This document shows positions 13,608 to 21,534 of a stretch of DNA of 23,042 nt, in pieces (the first letter of the stretch is position 1; each line of letters opens with the position of its first letter). The stretch comes from a virus, in IMG/VR virus record IMGVR_UViG_3300032282_000745, positions 1-23,042 of that record; one strand, written 5' to 3'. The notes beneath the pieces were generated by a model. That model was not told where the DNA came from and searched no databases. It saw nothing but the letters and a program-made list of their open reading frames with translations. The translations under genes were made by a program, and so were the position numbers.

Positions 13608-14668
13608 AGCTCAACACTCCATGCAAGATAGGGGGTAACTCCAATATTTGCGCCATGCGCGGTTCCAGAATAGGCGGTTAACCCTGAAGCAACAGTAAAA
13701 CCAGTTCTCCCAAAGGACACGCCTGCCGCGTTAAGTATCGGAACTGCTGAACAATCGGTAGCAATAGCACCGCCACCAAATACACGGTAATCTGTTGCCG
13801 TGCCCGTTTGCTCCAGCGCAGTTGGGGCTATTCGCATAGTAACGGGAAATGGCGTAATTGCTCTGCTAACGGTCGTATTAACAGCGTAACCCGATGACCC
13901 ATCAAGACTGGCGGCAGCCATTGTCACCCTGTAATAATACCGTTGGCATAACGCCAACTGTGTTGAATAAGGCCGTTGCTCAAACGCCGTGGCAATTGAC
14001 CCCGATTCAAGTTGCACATTTTCAAATTGCAACGTATTTGTGGCAGTAAGTGCGCCGCAAGAAAACTCAAGAGCGATTCCGTTTGCAGCATTTGAACCTG
14101 CACTAAAAGAGAATGAATAGTTTGTGGCTGTGCTTGTTATGGTAAGTGTGCCTGTTGCAATTTGTGTTTTAGATGAGAATGTGTCTGCGGAATTTGCATA
14201 ATAAGCCGTCCAAGTCAACGTAGTAATAGATGAACTAGAAACTGTCAATGAGCCAACAACAGTTTTGCTCACTAAATCAGCGCAATTGAGCGATTCAATA
14301 CGTTGACCAAAGATTAAACCAGTATTGCTTGCAGCGCCGGTAAATTTGTAAGCGTATTGATTTGGCGATGTTCCAGAAACACGCCGCCCTGTAATGTTTG
14401 CGCCAGTACACGAGACGTACCATCTATCAACGCAATAAGCCACAGCCGCAGCAGCGGTAAATGTTTGCGATGCGCCGCTATTACGCTGATCCACCGCCAT
14501 GTTGCCGTTAATAAGTCTGTTTCTAAACAGCGCACCAGACCCGCCAAAGTCAAGTAACGATGCAATTGATGTTTGAACAGTTGTAGAAGATTGAACAATT
14601 GGCAAAACTTCACTGCCCGCCAAAGGGCGTGAAGAATTTGACAGTTGAGAAATCTTTTTGTCAGCCAT
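13604..14668 (-). CDS. Tail fibre / adhesin with carbohydrate-binding-type domain
   Basis: A 354-residue protein. The N-terminus MADKKISQLSNSSRPLAGSE then VLPIVQSSTTVQTSIASLL is a common virion-anchoring module of phage fibres. Next comes NRLINGNMAVDQRNSG (about residues 50-65) and YCVDRWYV, the N-x-x-x-NG-M-x-x-x-QR ... DRW pattern found in many phage proteins with a jelly-roll, carbohydrate-binding-like domain. A beta-rich body follows with YSFSFSAGSNAANGIALEFS and the sequence FENVQLESGSIATAFEQRPY typical of such fibres, then a C-terminal beta domain ending YLAWSVEL. Probably binds cell-surface glycan. Base composition is poorer in GC than the neighbouring assembly genes, as expected for exchanged adhesins. 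The SD is weak. Confidence 0.78.
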   Translation of the reverse strand: MADKKISQLSNSSRPLAGSEVLPIVQSSTTVQTSIASLLDFGGSGALFRNRLINGNMAVDQRNSGASQTFTAAAAVAYCVDRWYVSCTGANITGRRVSGTSPNQYAYKFTGAASNTGLIFGQRIESLNCADLVSKTVVGSLTVSSSSITTLTWTAYYANSADTFSSKTQIATGTLTITSTATNYSFSFSAGSNAANGIALEFSCGALTATNTLQFENVQLESGSIATAFEQRPYSTQLALCQRYYYRVTMAAASLDGSSGYAVNTTVSRAITPFPVTMRIAPTALEQTGTATDYRVFGGGAIATDCSAVPILNAAGVSFGRTGFTVASGLTAYSGTAHGANIGVTPYLAWSVEL

Positions 14669-14677
14669 GATCTAATC

Positions 14678-16846
14678 TTAGTTCACGCTTCGGGCAATTT
14701 CGTACCATTTGCCATCGGCTTTTTGAATCAACGTCAAAGTGTCGGTGGCTTTCATCACAAAATTTGCGGAACCCGACAAAAAGATGTTGGTGCCGTCAGT
14801 GATCGTGATTGCGTGTTCCGAAACAAGCGTGAATTGTTGTCCAACCGTTCCATTGGTGAAGTTTGTGATTGTGGTTGTGCCGCCAGTAAGACCTTGAGTT
14901 AAACCATAAACGCTCGGAGTTGCGCTATTAGAAAGCGTGGACAACCCCGTGTTGGGCTGAATGTACGGCTCGTACACGATACCAGGAAGCGCCACAAAAC
15001 CCGTAATGTAGAACGGATCAGTGTTGGCAACCGTGGTGCTAAACGTAAATGCTTGGTTGCCTGTATCGTAGAAACCAATGCAACGACCAATACTAAACCA
15101 CTTCCATTGCGAATTAGCCGAAATGGAATTCACTTCTTGCGATGTGTAATATTTCGGCATATTGACCGATGAAAGCAAAGGCCAGAATGTGCTTGGTGTT
15201 GCGCTACTGGTTTTCAAAAACCACCCATAGGTATGGAAATTCTTTGCAAACGCATAGACAGCGTTGGTGGATTGAATTTGTACAGTGCCTGTCGTGGTCG
15301 GCGTAACCTTGTACACCGGCACATTACCTGCGGGACTTGCAATCTGCTCAACGGTCACTGTGCAATTAGTCGTGCTCCAAGTATTAATTTGCGAATACGG
15401 GAATACGTTGGAAACAGCAGTGTTTCCAAATTCCACATATTGATCGTTGTTATCGTGAACGTAAAAAGGCGTGGTCGAGGGGTTTGAATAGCAATTCGTA
15501 ATCAGCGGTGCGCTTGCAAATTCACCGACAGAAATTTTGCCGCCGCCTTTAAAATCACAAGCATCAATGTGGCAGTTTGTACCAGCCAAAATTTGAATCT
15601 TTGGACCTGTCCCCGTTACGCCCCACAACTCTGTGCTGCGAATTACAGTAGCTTGCGGAACCGTTACAAGGGACGCACCGTCACCTACCTGAATGTGGGC
15701 TTTGTTGCCTTCCAACCAACAACCGTCAATTTCAACGGTATTTGATTCGCCAAGTATGGCAATACCAACGCCATTTCCAGTTGGGAAATACTGACCCGTT
15801 GATTCAATGTCTACATCAAGAATTGACACGCGATACACTGAAGTATCAAGTTTGATGCCGTAGTTTTTGTTTTGAACAATTTTGCCGCCCTGGATGTACG
15901 ACATGTAAGAGTTGACCGTTTCGGTTGTTCCGAAAGGGCCATAATCCATGCGAATGCCGCAATCTTGGTTGTACTCGGCTTCGCAATCGTGCATGGTCGC
16001 GGTCAACGCACCGTAAAAACGGAAACCAGACAGACTGAACCAACCCGCATACACGCGATTGCAGATCATGCGCTGACTGCTGTAACAGGCTAGACCATAG
16101 GTGCCGCGCACTGCTTCGTTTTGCGTAACTAAACCGCCCAACAAAGTCATGTCGGAAATAGTGATATGGCCTTGATAGTCAACATCCAAATCGCCCGTCG
16201 AGGTGTACAACAGGAAAGCATTAGTTGTTTGTATCAGGCGCGTTCCTTGACCTAAATTTTCTGTGTAAGAACTAACATATCCAACTTTTCCCGCTCCTTG
16301 CAAATTGGAATAAGGGCGAACGGTCAACGTACCGTTGATCTTGTAATTGCCCGCAGGAAAATAGACGTTGTAACTGTTGTCAAGCGCGGCTTGAATTGCT
16401 GCGGTGTCATCAGTAACACCATCACCAACAGCGCCAAAATCTTTAACGCTAACGTATTGCGCTAGTTTTGCCTCGACGGTGGTAGCAACAGATTGCGTAA
16501 AAGGCGGATCATAAGTTACCTGAGAAGAATCAATCGGTAACGTAATGCTACTGATCCCATTAACATTGTCGTAGGTGGCGATCAAAACATCGTTGCTGTC
16601 TTTGAGCACGAACTTGTAGATCAAACCATCAGTCAACCAAATTTCACCACTGTTTGACACGCGGCCAGCAGCATCTAACACAATCGGATTGGTCCAAGGC
16701 ACGTTGCCCGCGGACGTGGTGTAGGTGGCTTGCGGCGTGGTCGTGCCAGCGGCGTAGGTGTACAGCTTGCCGCCAGTCAGCACCGCACCAGAGTTGGTGA
16801 AAAATTGGGCCGCAACGCCGCCCACGGGAGAGAGATTGACGGCCAT
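14678..16846 (-). CDS. Tailspike with parallel beta-helix (pectate-lyase-like)
   Basis: A 722-residue protein. Residues 1-100 (SPVGGVAAQFFTNSGAVLTG, LYTYAAGTTTPQATYTT, PIVLDAAGRVSNSGEIWLTD) form a head/tail-binding module widespread in podovirus spikes. VSVKDFGAVGDGVTDDTAAI (132-151) is the signature entry of the Pectate_lyase_3 type right-handed beta-helix. About 300 residues of helix rungs follow. A separate C-terminal part ends with GQQFTLVSEHAITITDGTNI and KADGKWYEIARS, a small beta domain like those in other proteins of this window. Tailspikes bind and often cleave O-antigen or capsule; the catalytic residues cannot be assigned from sequence alone. TGGAG precedes the start. Confidence 0.88.
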   Translation of the reverse strand: MAVNLSPVGGVAAQFFTNSGAVLTGGKLYTYAAGTTTPQATYTTSAGNVPWTNPIVLDAAGRVSNSGEIWLTDGLIYKFVLKDSNDVLIATYDNVNGISSITLPIDSSQVTYDPPFTQSVATTVEAKLAQYVSVKDFGAVGDGVTDDTAAIQAALDNSYNVYFPAGNYKINGTLTVRPYSNLQGAGKVGYVSSYTENLGQGTRLIQTTNAFLLYTSTGDLDVDYQGHITISDMTLLGGLVTQNEAVRGTYGLACYSSQRMICNRVYAGWFSLSGFRFYGALTATMHDCEAEYNQDCGIRMDYGPFGTTETVNSYMSYIQGGKIVQNKNYGIKLDTSVYRVSILDVDIESTGQYFPTGNGVGIAILGESNTVEIDGCWLEGNKAHIQVGDGASLVTVPQATVIRSTELWGVTGTGPKIQILAGTNCHIDACDFKGGGKISVGEFASAPLITNCYSNPSTTPFYVHDNNDQYVEFGNTAVSNVFPYSQINTWSTTNCTVTVEQIASPAGNVPVYKVTPTTTGTVQIQSTNAVYAFAKNFHTYGWFLKTSSATPSTFWPLLSSVNMPKYYTSQEVNSISANSQWKWFSIGRCIGFYDTGNQAFTFSTTVANTDPFYITGFVALPGIVYEPYIQPNTGLSTLSNSATPSVYGLTQGLTGGTTTITNFTNGTVGQQFTLVSEHAITITDGTNIFLSGSANFVMKATDTLTLIQKADGKWYEIARSVN

Positions 16847-16863
16847 TGTTTACTCCATCAAGA

Positions 16864-17352
16864 TCAAGCGCTCAAAGCGGCAACTTTGTCTTGGAATGCT
16901 TTAACGCGGGCTTCATGGGCTGCAACTTGAGCAGTCAGGTCGGCGCGTTGCTTGTTAATATCGGCTTGAGTGCTGGCCTGATCGGCCTCTCGTGCAGCCA
17001 CTTGTTTTTCGCGGGCATCTAATGCCTTCTCACGCGCAGCCACTTGCTTGCCTGCGGCATCAGCGTCAGCCATCATGCGTTTGGCGTTGTCGGCATCGAC
17101 TTGGGCCGCTGCTTTGATCTCATCAGCCGTGCGCTTTGCGTCAGCACGGACAGCCAGCGCCTCGGCTTGCGCGGACTCGAGTTCAGCCTTGGCTTTGGCG
17201 CGGTCGGCTGCGGCATCTTCAACCGCAGACAACGAACCCTGGCGCTTTGCCAGTTCGTCGCGCACTTTCAGCAACTGCACCAAGTCCTTGGGCAACTGCT
17301 TGGTGATGTACTCGATGGGGTCGGTTGCGGGCGTGTCGTTGGAAATGATCAT
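16864..17352 (-). CDS. Alanine-rich coiled-coil protein, unknown
   Basis: A 162-residue protein. After a short N-terminus (IEYITKQLPKDLVQLLKVRD) nearly the whole chain is a long charged helix. A region rich in Ala, Lys, Asp and Glu (about 45-110, with AKAELESAQAEALAVRADAK) is followed by a near-repeat AAREKALDAREKQVAAREAD (about 106-125), then QADINKQRADLTAQVAAHEA. It looks like a rod-like trimer or dimer, perhaps a spacer, assembly chaperone or length ruler for the tailspike encoded just downstream. GAGG lies before the ATG. No catalytic motif, membrane helix or signal is seen. Function inferred only from position between the repeat protein and the tailspike. Confidence 0.65.
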   Translation of the reverse strand: MIISNDTPATDPIEYITKQLPKDLVQLLKVRDELAKRQGSLSAVEDAAADRAKAKAELESAQAEALAVRADAKRTADEIKAAAQVDADNAKRMMADADAAGKQVAAREKALDAREKQVAAREADQASTQADINKQRADLTAQVAAHEARVKAFQDKVAALSA

Positions 17353-17362
17353 GGCAACCTCA

Positions 17363-17668
17363 TCAAGAATAGTAGGTGATGTTTAGTTTTGCGCCGCCAG
17401 TTTGCTCGATGAACTGAATCTGGGAGATGTCGCCATCATATTGCAACGTCACGCCAGCAGCCAGGGGCATGCCAACACTTGCGGTCGGGGCCACGCCATC
17501 ATCACGCCAACGCACGGCCTGAGCCTCGGGAATGATGATTGCGATGCGGGGAGTGCCAGCAAGACCGTTCAGGTCTTTTTGCGGCACAGTCAGTTTGGTC
17601 GCTGCACTCAGACTCGTGATCTGCTGGTAACCCAGCACCGAGGTAATTGCTTTGAGGTTGATTGCCAT
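17363..17668 (-). CDS. Small conserved-type phage structural protein, unknown
   Basis: A 101-residue protein with beta-strand-like pattern: TKLTVPQKDLNGLAGTPRIA then IIIPEAQAVRWRDDG, then a hydrophobic loop, then QIQFIEQTGGAKLNITYYS. The text AVRWRDDGVAPTASVGMPL is typical of small proteins found in many phage tail/neck regions, where they are thought to be virion parts. The ATG overlaps the stop of the repeat-protein gene by one base (TGATG), and AAGGAG for this gene is inside the end of that gene, so the two should be translated together. Its partner and place in the virion are unknown. Confidence 0.65.
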   Translation of the reverse strand: MAINLKAITSVLGYQQITSLSAATKLTVPQKDLNGLAGTPRIAIIIPEAQAVRWRDDGVAPTASVGMPLAAGVTLQYDGDISQIQFIEQTGGAKLNITYYS

Positions 17669-18552
17669 CAGAATCTCCTTCGTTCAGTGAACGATCTTAA
17701 CTTAATAAACGGATTTTCGACAGAGGGTGTCGGCTGACCGCCAATGACAATCGCTGCCTCATTTCCAACCACCGAGTACGCCCCCGGCAAAGCTGAGATG
17801 ACTCGATCAACCGAGATTGTGGCCGATTCACCCAAATACGCGTACACCCCAAATTCGCATGTGATGTTGCGGACATACGCAATTGTCGCATTTTGTCCGG
17901 CGACTGCATACGCCCCCGGATCGGCAAACACAACTCGCGTTTTGAGGATTGATGCTGACTGACCGCTGACAGCATAGCTGCCTGGGGCGGCTGTGACCAG
18001 TTTTGACCGCAAAAGGTCAGCAGATTGCCCTGTGACGGCATAGCTGCCCGAGGCGGCTGTGATGTTGTGCCCGCGCCTGAGCGTGGCAGGCTGGCCGTTG
18101 ATGGTGTAGCTGCCTGAGTCAGCGGTGACCTGCTTGGACCGGTAGATGCTGGCGCTTTGGCCGGTGACGACATAGCTGCCCGAGTCGGCTGCAAGCGCCT
18201 TGGAGCGCAGGATTGTGGCATCCTGGCCCGTGACGGCATAGCTACCGGCTGCGGCTGCAAGAGCGCGGCTTCGATAAATGCTGGCAGACTGTCCTGTAAC
18301 TGCATAACTGCCAGCGGCGGCAGATATGACCTTGCTTCGGGTGATTGTGGCGCTCTGACCGGTGACCGAGTACGTTCCATAAGCCGCTGTGAGTGAGCGG
18401 TTTTTGGCGACAGTTGCAGACTGGCCCGTGACGGTGTACGTGCCATACGCTGCAACAACAATGTACTGAAGCGGTTCAAGGTCTAGCTTCCCTCCATCTT
18501 CCTGAACAAGATAGGAGCCATCCTCGCACAGAAGATAGGCTACTAATCCCAT
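17668..18552 (-). CDS. 22-residue-repeat beta protein (fibre-like), about 11 repeats
   Basis: A 294-residue protein. The N-terminus has LLCEDGSYLVQEDGGKLDLE, a form common in phage repeat proteins. From residue 34 to about 275 it is made of eleven tandem 22-residue units with the pattern A-x-x-G-S/T-Y-x-V-T-G-Q-S-A-T/S-I-x-R-S-K. The centre units are closest to the consensus; the last three diverge (CEFGVYAYLGESATI). The C-terminus IKLRSFTERRRF is basic. Such repeats probably give an elongated beta-solenoid or fibre, suited to surface binding or to a decoration rod. No enzyme motif. It follows the 18555-18953 gene and is coupled to the 17363-17668 gene. The exact function is not known. Confidence 0.72.
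   Translation of the reverse strand: MGLVAYLLCEDGSYLVQEDGGKLDLEPLQYIVVAAYGTYTVTGQSATVAKNRSLTAAYGTYSVTGQSATITRSKVISAAAGSYAVTGQSASIYRSRALAAAAGSYAVTGQDATILRSKALAADSGSYVVTGQSASIYRSKQVTADSGSYTINGQPATLRRGHNITAASGSYAVTGQSADLLRSKLVTAAPGSYAVSGQSASILKTRVVFADPGAYAVAGQNATIAYVRNITCEFGVYAYLGESATISVDRVISALPGAYSVVGNEAAIVIGGQPTPSVENPFIKLRSFTERRRF
17728..18453 (-). repeat. Eleven tandem 66-bp coding repeats
   Basis: The DNA behind the 22-residue units repeats every 66 bases on the minus strand and remains in frame. The words for SYAVTGQSA recur with small base differences (for example GTGACGG/GTAACTG variants on the plus strand), so the array has drifted and is not a recent exact copy. Such arrays may expand or contract by recombination. 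Confidence 0.8.
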
Positions 18553-18554
18553 AC

Positions 18555-18953
18555 TTACGTCGCTTGGAAGACCCCGTTGGTGCCATCCAGCGTCACGGTT
18601 ACGGTTTCACCAGCAGCCACGGCTTGCGAACTGCCATAGTCCCAATATGCCACGTTGGTGCCTGTTGTCGAGTCAACCAAAACAGCATACTGGAAAGAAA
18701 ATCCTGCGCCACTGGCGGTCCAAGCGGTCGGGCTTGACAGCACCAGTTTGTACGTGCCCCCACTTTGGGTGGCACTGACAGTAGCGGCTGCGTTACCACC
18801 GGTCGTGTAACCGTTGCCGTTGGCAACCTCGGTGATCGTGCCAGCAGCTTGGCTGACAGCCGTCGCCAGTTTGATGACCCACGAATCAGAACCCGCGTTG
18901 ATGTTCTCAAACAGGTTTTCAATTGCGGGTTGGAATTTGTTGTAGACGGCCAT
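18555..18953 (-). CDS. Small beta-rich virion protein, unknown
   Basis: A 132-residue protein. It starts MAVYNKFQPAIENLFENINA, then a beta region with VANGNGYTTGGNAAATVSAT, TYKLVLSSPTAWTASGAGFS, VAYWDYGSSQAVAAGETVTV and the end TLDGTNGVFQAT. This arrangement (NKFQPxxE at the start, NGYTxGG, YWDYGSS, DGTNGV) is shared by many phage proteins of unknown structure next to tail or fibre genes and is probably a small jelly-roll or Ig-like virion component. AAGGTGG stands seven bases before the ATG. It is the first gene of the fibre island after the Dps-like gene. The role is inferred from recurrence in such loci rather than any known activity. Confidence 0.68.
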   Translation of the reverse strand: MAVYNKFQPAIENLFENINAGSDSWVIKLATAVSQAAGTITEVANGNGYTTGGNAAATVSATQSGGTYKLVLSSPTAWTASGAGFSFQYAVLVDSTTGTNVAYWDYGSSQAVAAGETVTVTLDGTNGVFQAT

Positions 18954-18964
18954 GACGATCCACC

Positions 18965-19330
18965 TTATGCCAAAAATTTCAACTTGTAAAGTGTCGTCAA
19001 ATACAGTTCAACGATGTTGTCGATCAACTGTTGCAGTGACGTATCTTCCTTTTTTGCCACCTTATATCGCATTTCCTCAACGTCGGCCAAAGACGACTCG
19101 AGGAACTCGATGATGTTGGTGGTTTTCTTGGCCGTCATCAGGCTGATTGGCCCGATGAGGCCGTGACGACCTTGATACGCCTCGGCAAACGCGTCGGCGT
19201 GGTCGATGATGCTGTCGTAGAAGGTATTGAGCGCCATGTGCTTGGAAAAGCTGCGCGTGTTCAAATGCACCGAATGGGCCACATCGCGGGCCAAAAATAA
19301 GGTGCCTACAAAATCGGCTGCGGTACTCAT
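18965..19330 (-). CDS. Dps/ferritin-like helical protein (DUF5856-like)
   Basis: A 121-residue, all-helical protein with HSVHLNTRSFSKHMALNTFY (residues 19-38) and IDHADAFAEAYQGRHG. This recalls the Dps mini-ferritin family, and more closely the phage DUF5856 type. H19, H31, D46 and E50 have the same spacing (12, 15, 4) as the ferroxidase residues H51, H63, D78 and E82 of E. coli Dps; the fifth ligand (D67) would be N35, so iron chemistry may be weakened. It is shorter than Dps (about 167). The start overlaps the portal stop (ATGA) with AAGGGA upstream, so it is co-made with the portal. It may be a virion protein, an iron or DNA binder, or an assembly factor; activity is not shown. Confidence 0.7.
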   Translation of the reverse strand: MSTAADFVGTLFLARDVAHSVHLNTRSFSKHMALNTFYDSIIDHADAFAEAYQGRHGLIGPISLMTAKKTTNIIEFLESSLADVEEMRYKVAKKEDTSLQQLIDNIVELYLTTLYKLKFLA

Positions 19331-21531
19331 TGGGGCATCCCTTCAGGTTGCATCATGGGCGGCTGCTCGAAGGGCATTTCAGCACCCACGGGCATCTCAG
19401 GCATCTCTTGCCCTTCGTGTCCCATGACCAGATCGTTGCTGTGCATGGCTGCGGCCACAACGCCCATCGCAATGTCTTGAATCTGTTGCTCGGACATGCC
19501 AGCCTGGACCGCAGCAATACGCTTGGTTTCGGCATTGTAGGCTTCGATGTCTGCCTTGAACTCTTTGATTGCAATGTCGCGGGCCTCGATGGACTGCTGC
19601 ACGTTTTGCAGCATGCCAGCCATTTGTTGCATCTCTTGGTTCATGGCCTCGATCTGCTGTTTTGCAGCAGCCAGTGCCGGATTGTCTTCGTCGTCGCCAA
19701 TGATGGCCGGATCGATGACCTTGGCAAAGCGCTTGGACATCTCCTGGGCACCCGGCCAGTCCATGTTCTTGATGAACAAGTCGCCAGCCACTTTCCACAG
19801 ATCGGGGTTGCCTTGCAGCAACTGAGCCATTGCCTCAAGCGACTCTTGACGCTTGGTCTGAAAGCCAGGGCCGGTGATCACACGGACATCGTACTTGCCA
19901 ACACCAGGGTTGTAGATTTTCTCGATCACGATGCCTTGCTCGTTGACGATCTTTTTGACCGGCTCTTGCTGCATCGGGTTGATCTTGACCATGCCCGACT
20001 CGCCGTCTTCTTGGATGATGCGGGCGATGCGCTCAGTGTCGTAAATCTTGGGGATCAGGTCCACAAGTTGACGACCCACGTAGCGGATCATGCGGGCGTA
20101 GTTGTCAACGTAGTGGTAAGTGCCGGTGTCGGATTCACGCTGACGCGCCAGAATGGCCTTGCCAGAGCGCTCGTTGGACGTTTGACCCAGCGAAGCGTTG
20201 TATTGGCCTGTCGTGCTCTTGATGTCGTCAGCAGCGCCCATTTTGGCCTGAATAAGACCGGTTTGGGGCAAAGGTGGGGCCGCACGTTGCGGAAGCGGCA
20301 AAACGGCTCCTTGGCCGTCTGTGACATCGGGGTTGACCTCGAGGTAAGGCCAGTTCTGTGTGTTGGCCGTCTTCCACTGAGTCTCGTAGCCTTCAAACTG
20401 ACCGCCGTAGCCGATGAACGGCGCTTTGGGAGCCAGCGCCAGCATCTCGGCTTCCTGAGAAGTCCAGTAGTTGTACATGCGCTGCGCGTCTTTGGAGTTA
20501 CGCACAAGACCGCTGACATACAAACGACCTTCAACCTCGAACTCGTTACCCACGCAACGGATCACGGGGATGTGGGAACCGGCCCAGTCGGCCCGCTCGA
20601 GCACCTCGTAGCCGTTGATCTTGAGCCACTTGATGCGTTTGCGGTCAGATTGGCGCGACTTCAGGGGCTTGATAAACTGCTTTTTGAGCATCCTGTCTTC
20701 AGAAGTGCCTTCAAACGCAGTCACGTTGCCAGGGTACAAATTCAGCGTTTCGCGGGTGTTTTCGATGTAGAAATACTCGGCGATACGGACCGTGTTCTCG
20801 TTGAGCCACTGGCTGATGGACTGGTCGCCCACGCCCAGGGTCTGCAAAGTGGTCAGAGGCGAGGCGTTGGGGAACTGGCGCTCGTACTCGTCACGCGGCA
20901 GGTCTTCGGTGATGAAACACCAGCGGGCATCAGCGCCGCAGGGGTCTTGAATCAGCGGGTCCATGTAGACCGAGAAGCTGTTTCGGATGCGACCGATCTT
21001 GATGTCCTGGTTGAACGTAGCAGCGTCGCAGTATTCGGTCAGGATACGCACGTAGCCTTCACCGTAGGACACTTGGTTCTCGCATGCGGTGTCATAGGCC
21101 ACATCAGCATCGGAGATGTACTCGATGTGACGGATGACACCGTTGAAAATCTCGGCCACTTCAACGTCGGCCTTGTCATCGACGGGGATGACTTTAGGCT
21201 GCGGGCGATTTTGTCGCTGCTCGTTGGTGACTTGGTGAACGTGTTGGGGCAGTTTGTTGATGGTCAGGCAGGGGCGGGCGTTGATGGTCTGCCCTTGCAC
21301 TGCACCACGGGTCGCCAGCACATCGGCGGGCCACTGCCAGTGGTTGTCCGGTGAACCTGCATAGAAACGCAGGTCATCGAGTTCGTCTTCACGCGACTCT
21401 GACAACGCAGAAATCGCCATGTCGAGGCGGCTGCGGGCGGTCGAGAGGACTTGCGCGTCGCTTTTGTCCTTGGCCGAGCCGCCTTCACTGACCGCACCGG
21501 CAGCGACGACTCCTGTGTAGTCTTGCGGCAT
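19327..21531 (-). CDS. Portal protein, P22 gp1-like
   Basis: A 734-residue protein, near the 725 of P22 gp1. The N-terminal part (residues 26-150) has LSTARSRLDMAISALSESRE, DELDDLRFYAGSPDNHWQWP and TINKLPQHVHQVTNEQRQNR, the usual start of P22-type portals. The central part holds VYMDPLIQDPCGADARWCFI and SIGRIRNSFS-like structure, and near residue 450 SLGQTSNERSGKAILARQRE. Close to the C-terminus is a coiled-coil barrel segment (NPALAAAKQQIEAMNQEMQQ, EARDIAIKEFKADIEAYNAE), then a Met/Pro/Gly-rich tail. Twelve copies form the DNA entry and exit ring that docks the terminase and gp4. No SD is seen at the ATG; the upstream stop is only three bases away, so coupling is likely. Confidence 0.93.
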   Translation of the reverse strand: MPQDYTGVVAAGAVSEGGSAKDKSDAQVLSTARSRLDMAISALSESREDELDDLRFYAGSPDNHWQWPADVLATRGAVQGQTINARPCLTINKLPQHVHQVTNEQRQNRPQPKVIPVDDKADVEVAEIFNGVIRHIEYISDADVAYDTACENQVSYGEGYVRILTEYCDAATFNQDIKIGRIRNSFSVYMDPLIQDPCGADARWCFITEDLPRDEYERQFPNASPLTTLQTLGVGDQSISQWLNENTVRIAEYFYIENTRETLNLYPGNVTAFEGTSEDRMLKKQFIKPLKSRQSDRKRIKWLKINGYEVLERADWAGSHIPVIRCVGNEFEVEGRLYVSGLVRNSKDAQRMYNYWTSQEAEMLALAPKAPFIGYGGQFEGYETQWKTANTQNWPYLEVNPDVTDGQGAVLPLPQRAAPPLPQTGLIQAKMGAADDIKSTTGQYNASLGQTSNERSGKAILARQRESDTGTYHYVDNYARMIRYVGRQLVDLIPKIYDTERIARIIQEDGESGMVKINPMQQEPVKKIVNEQGIVIEKIYNPGVGKYDVRVITGPGFQTKRQESLEAMAQLLQGNPDLWKVAGDLFIKNMDWPGAQEMSKRFAKVIDPAIIGDDEDNPALAAAKQQIEAMNQEMQQMAGMLQNVQQSIEARDIAIKEFKADIEAYNAETKRIAAVQAGMSEQQIQDIAMGVVAAAMHSNDLVMGHEGQEMPEMPVGAEMPFEQPPMMQPEGMPQ

Positions 21532-21534
21532 GGT

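Noticed and set aside
17728-18453. Regular 66-bp repeats that might be a CRISPR array
   Set aside because: The repeats have no unique spacers, are continuous in frame and translate to a clean 22-residue protein repeat.
19330-21354. A very long plus-strand open frame (674 codons) opposite the portal gene, and similar long ones at 11346-12656 and 8231-9442
   Set aside because: They lie exactly antisense to well-recognised portal, coat and gp10-type genes, have His/Leu/Val-rich text without motifs, and no SD. They come from the codon bias of the true genes.
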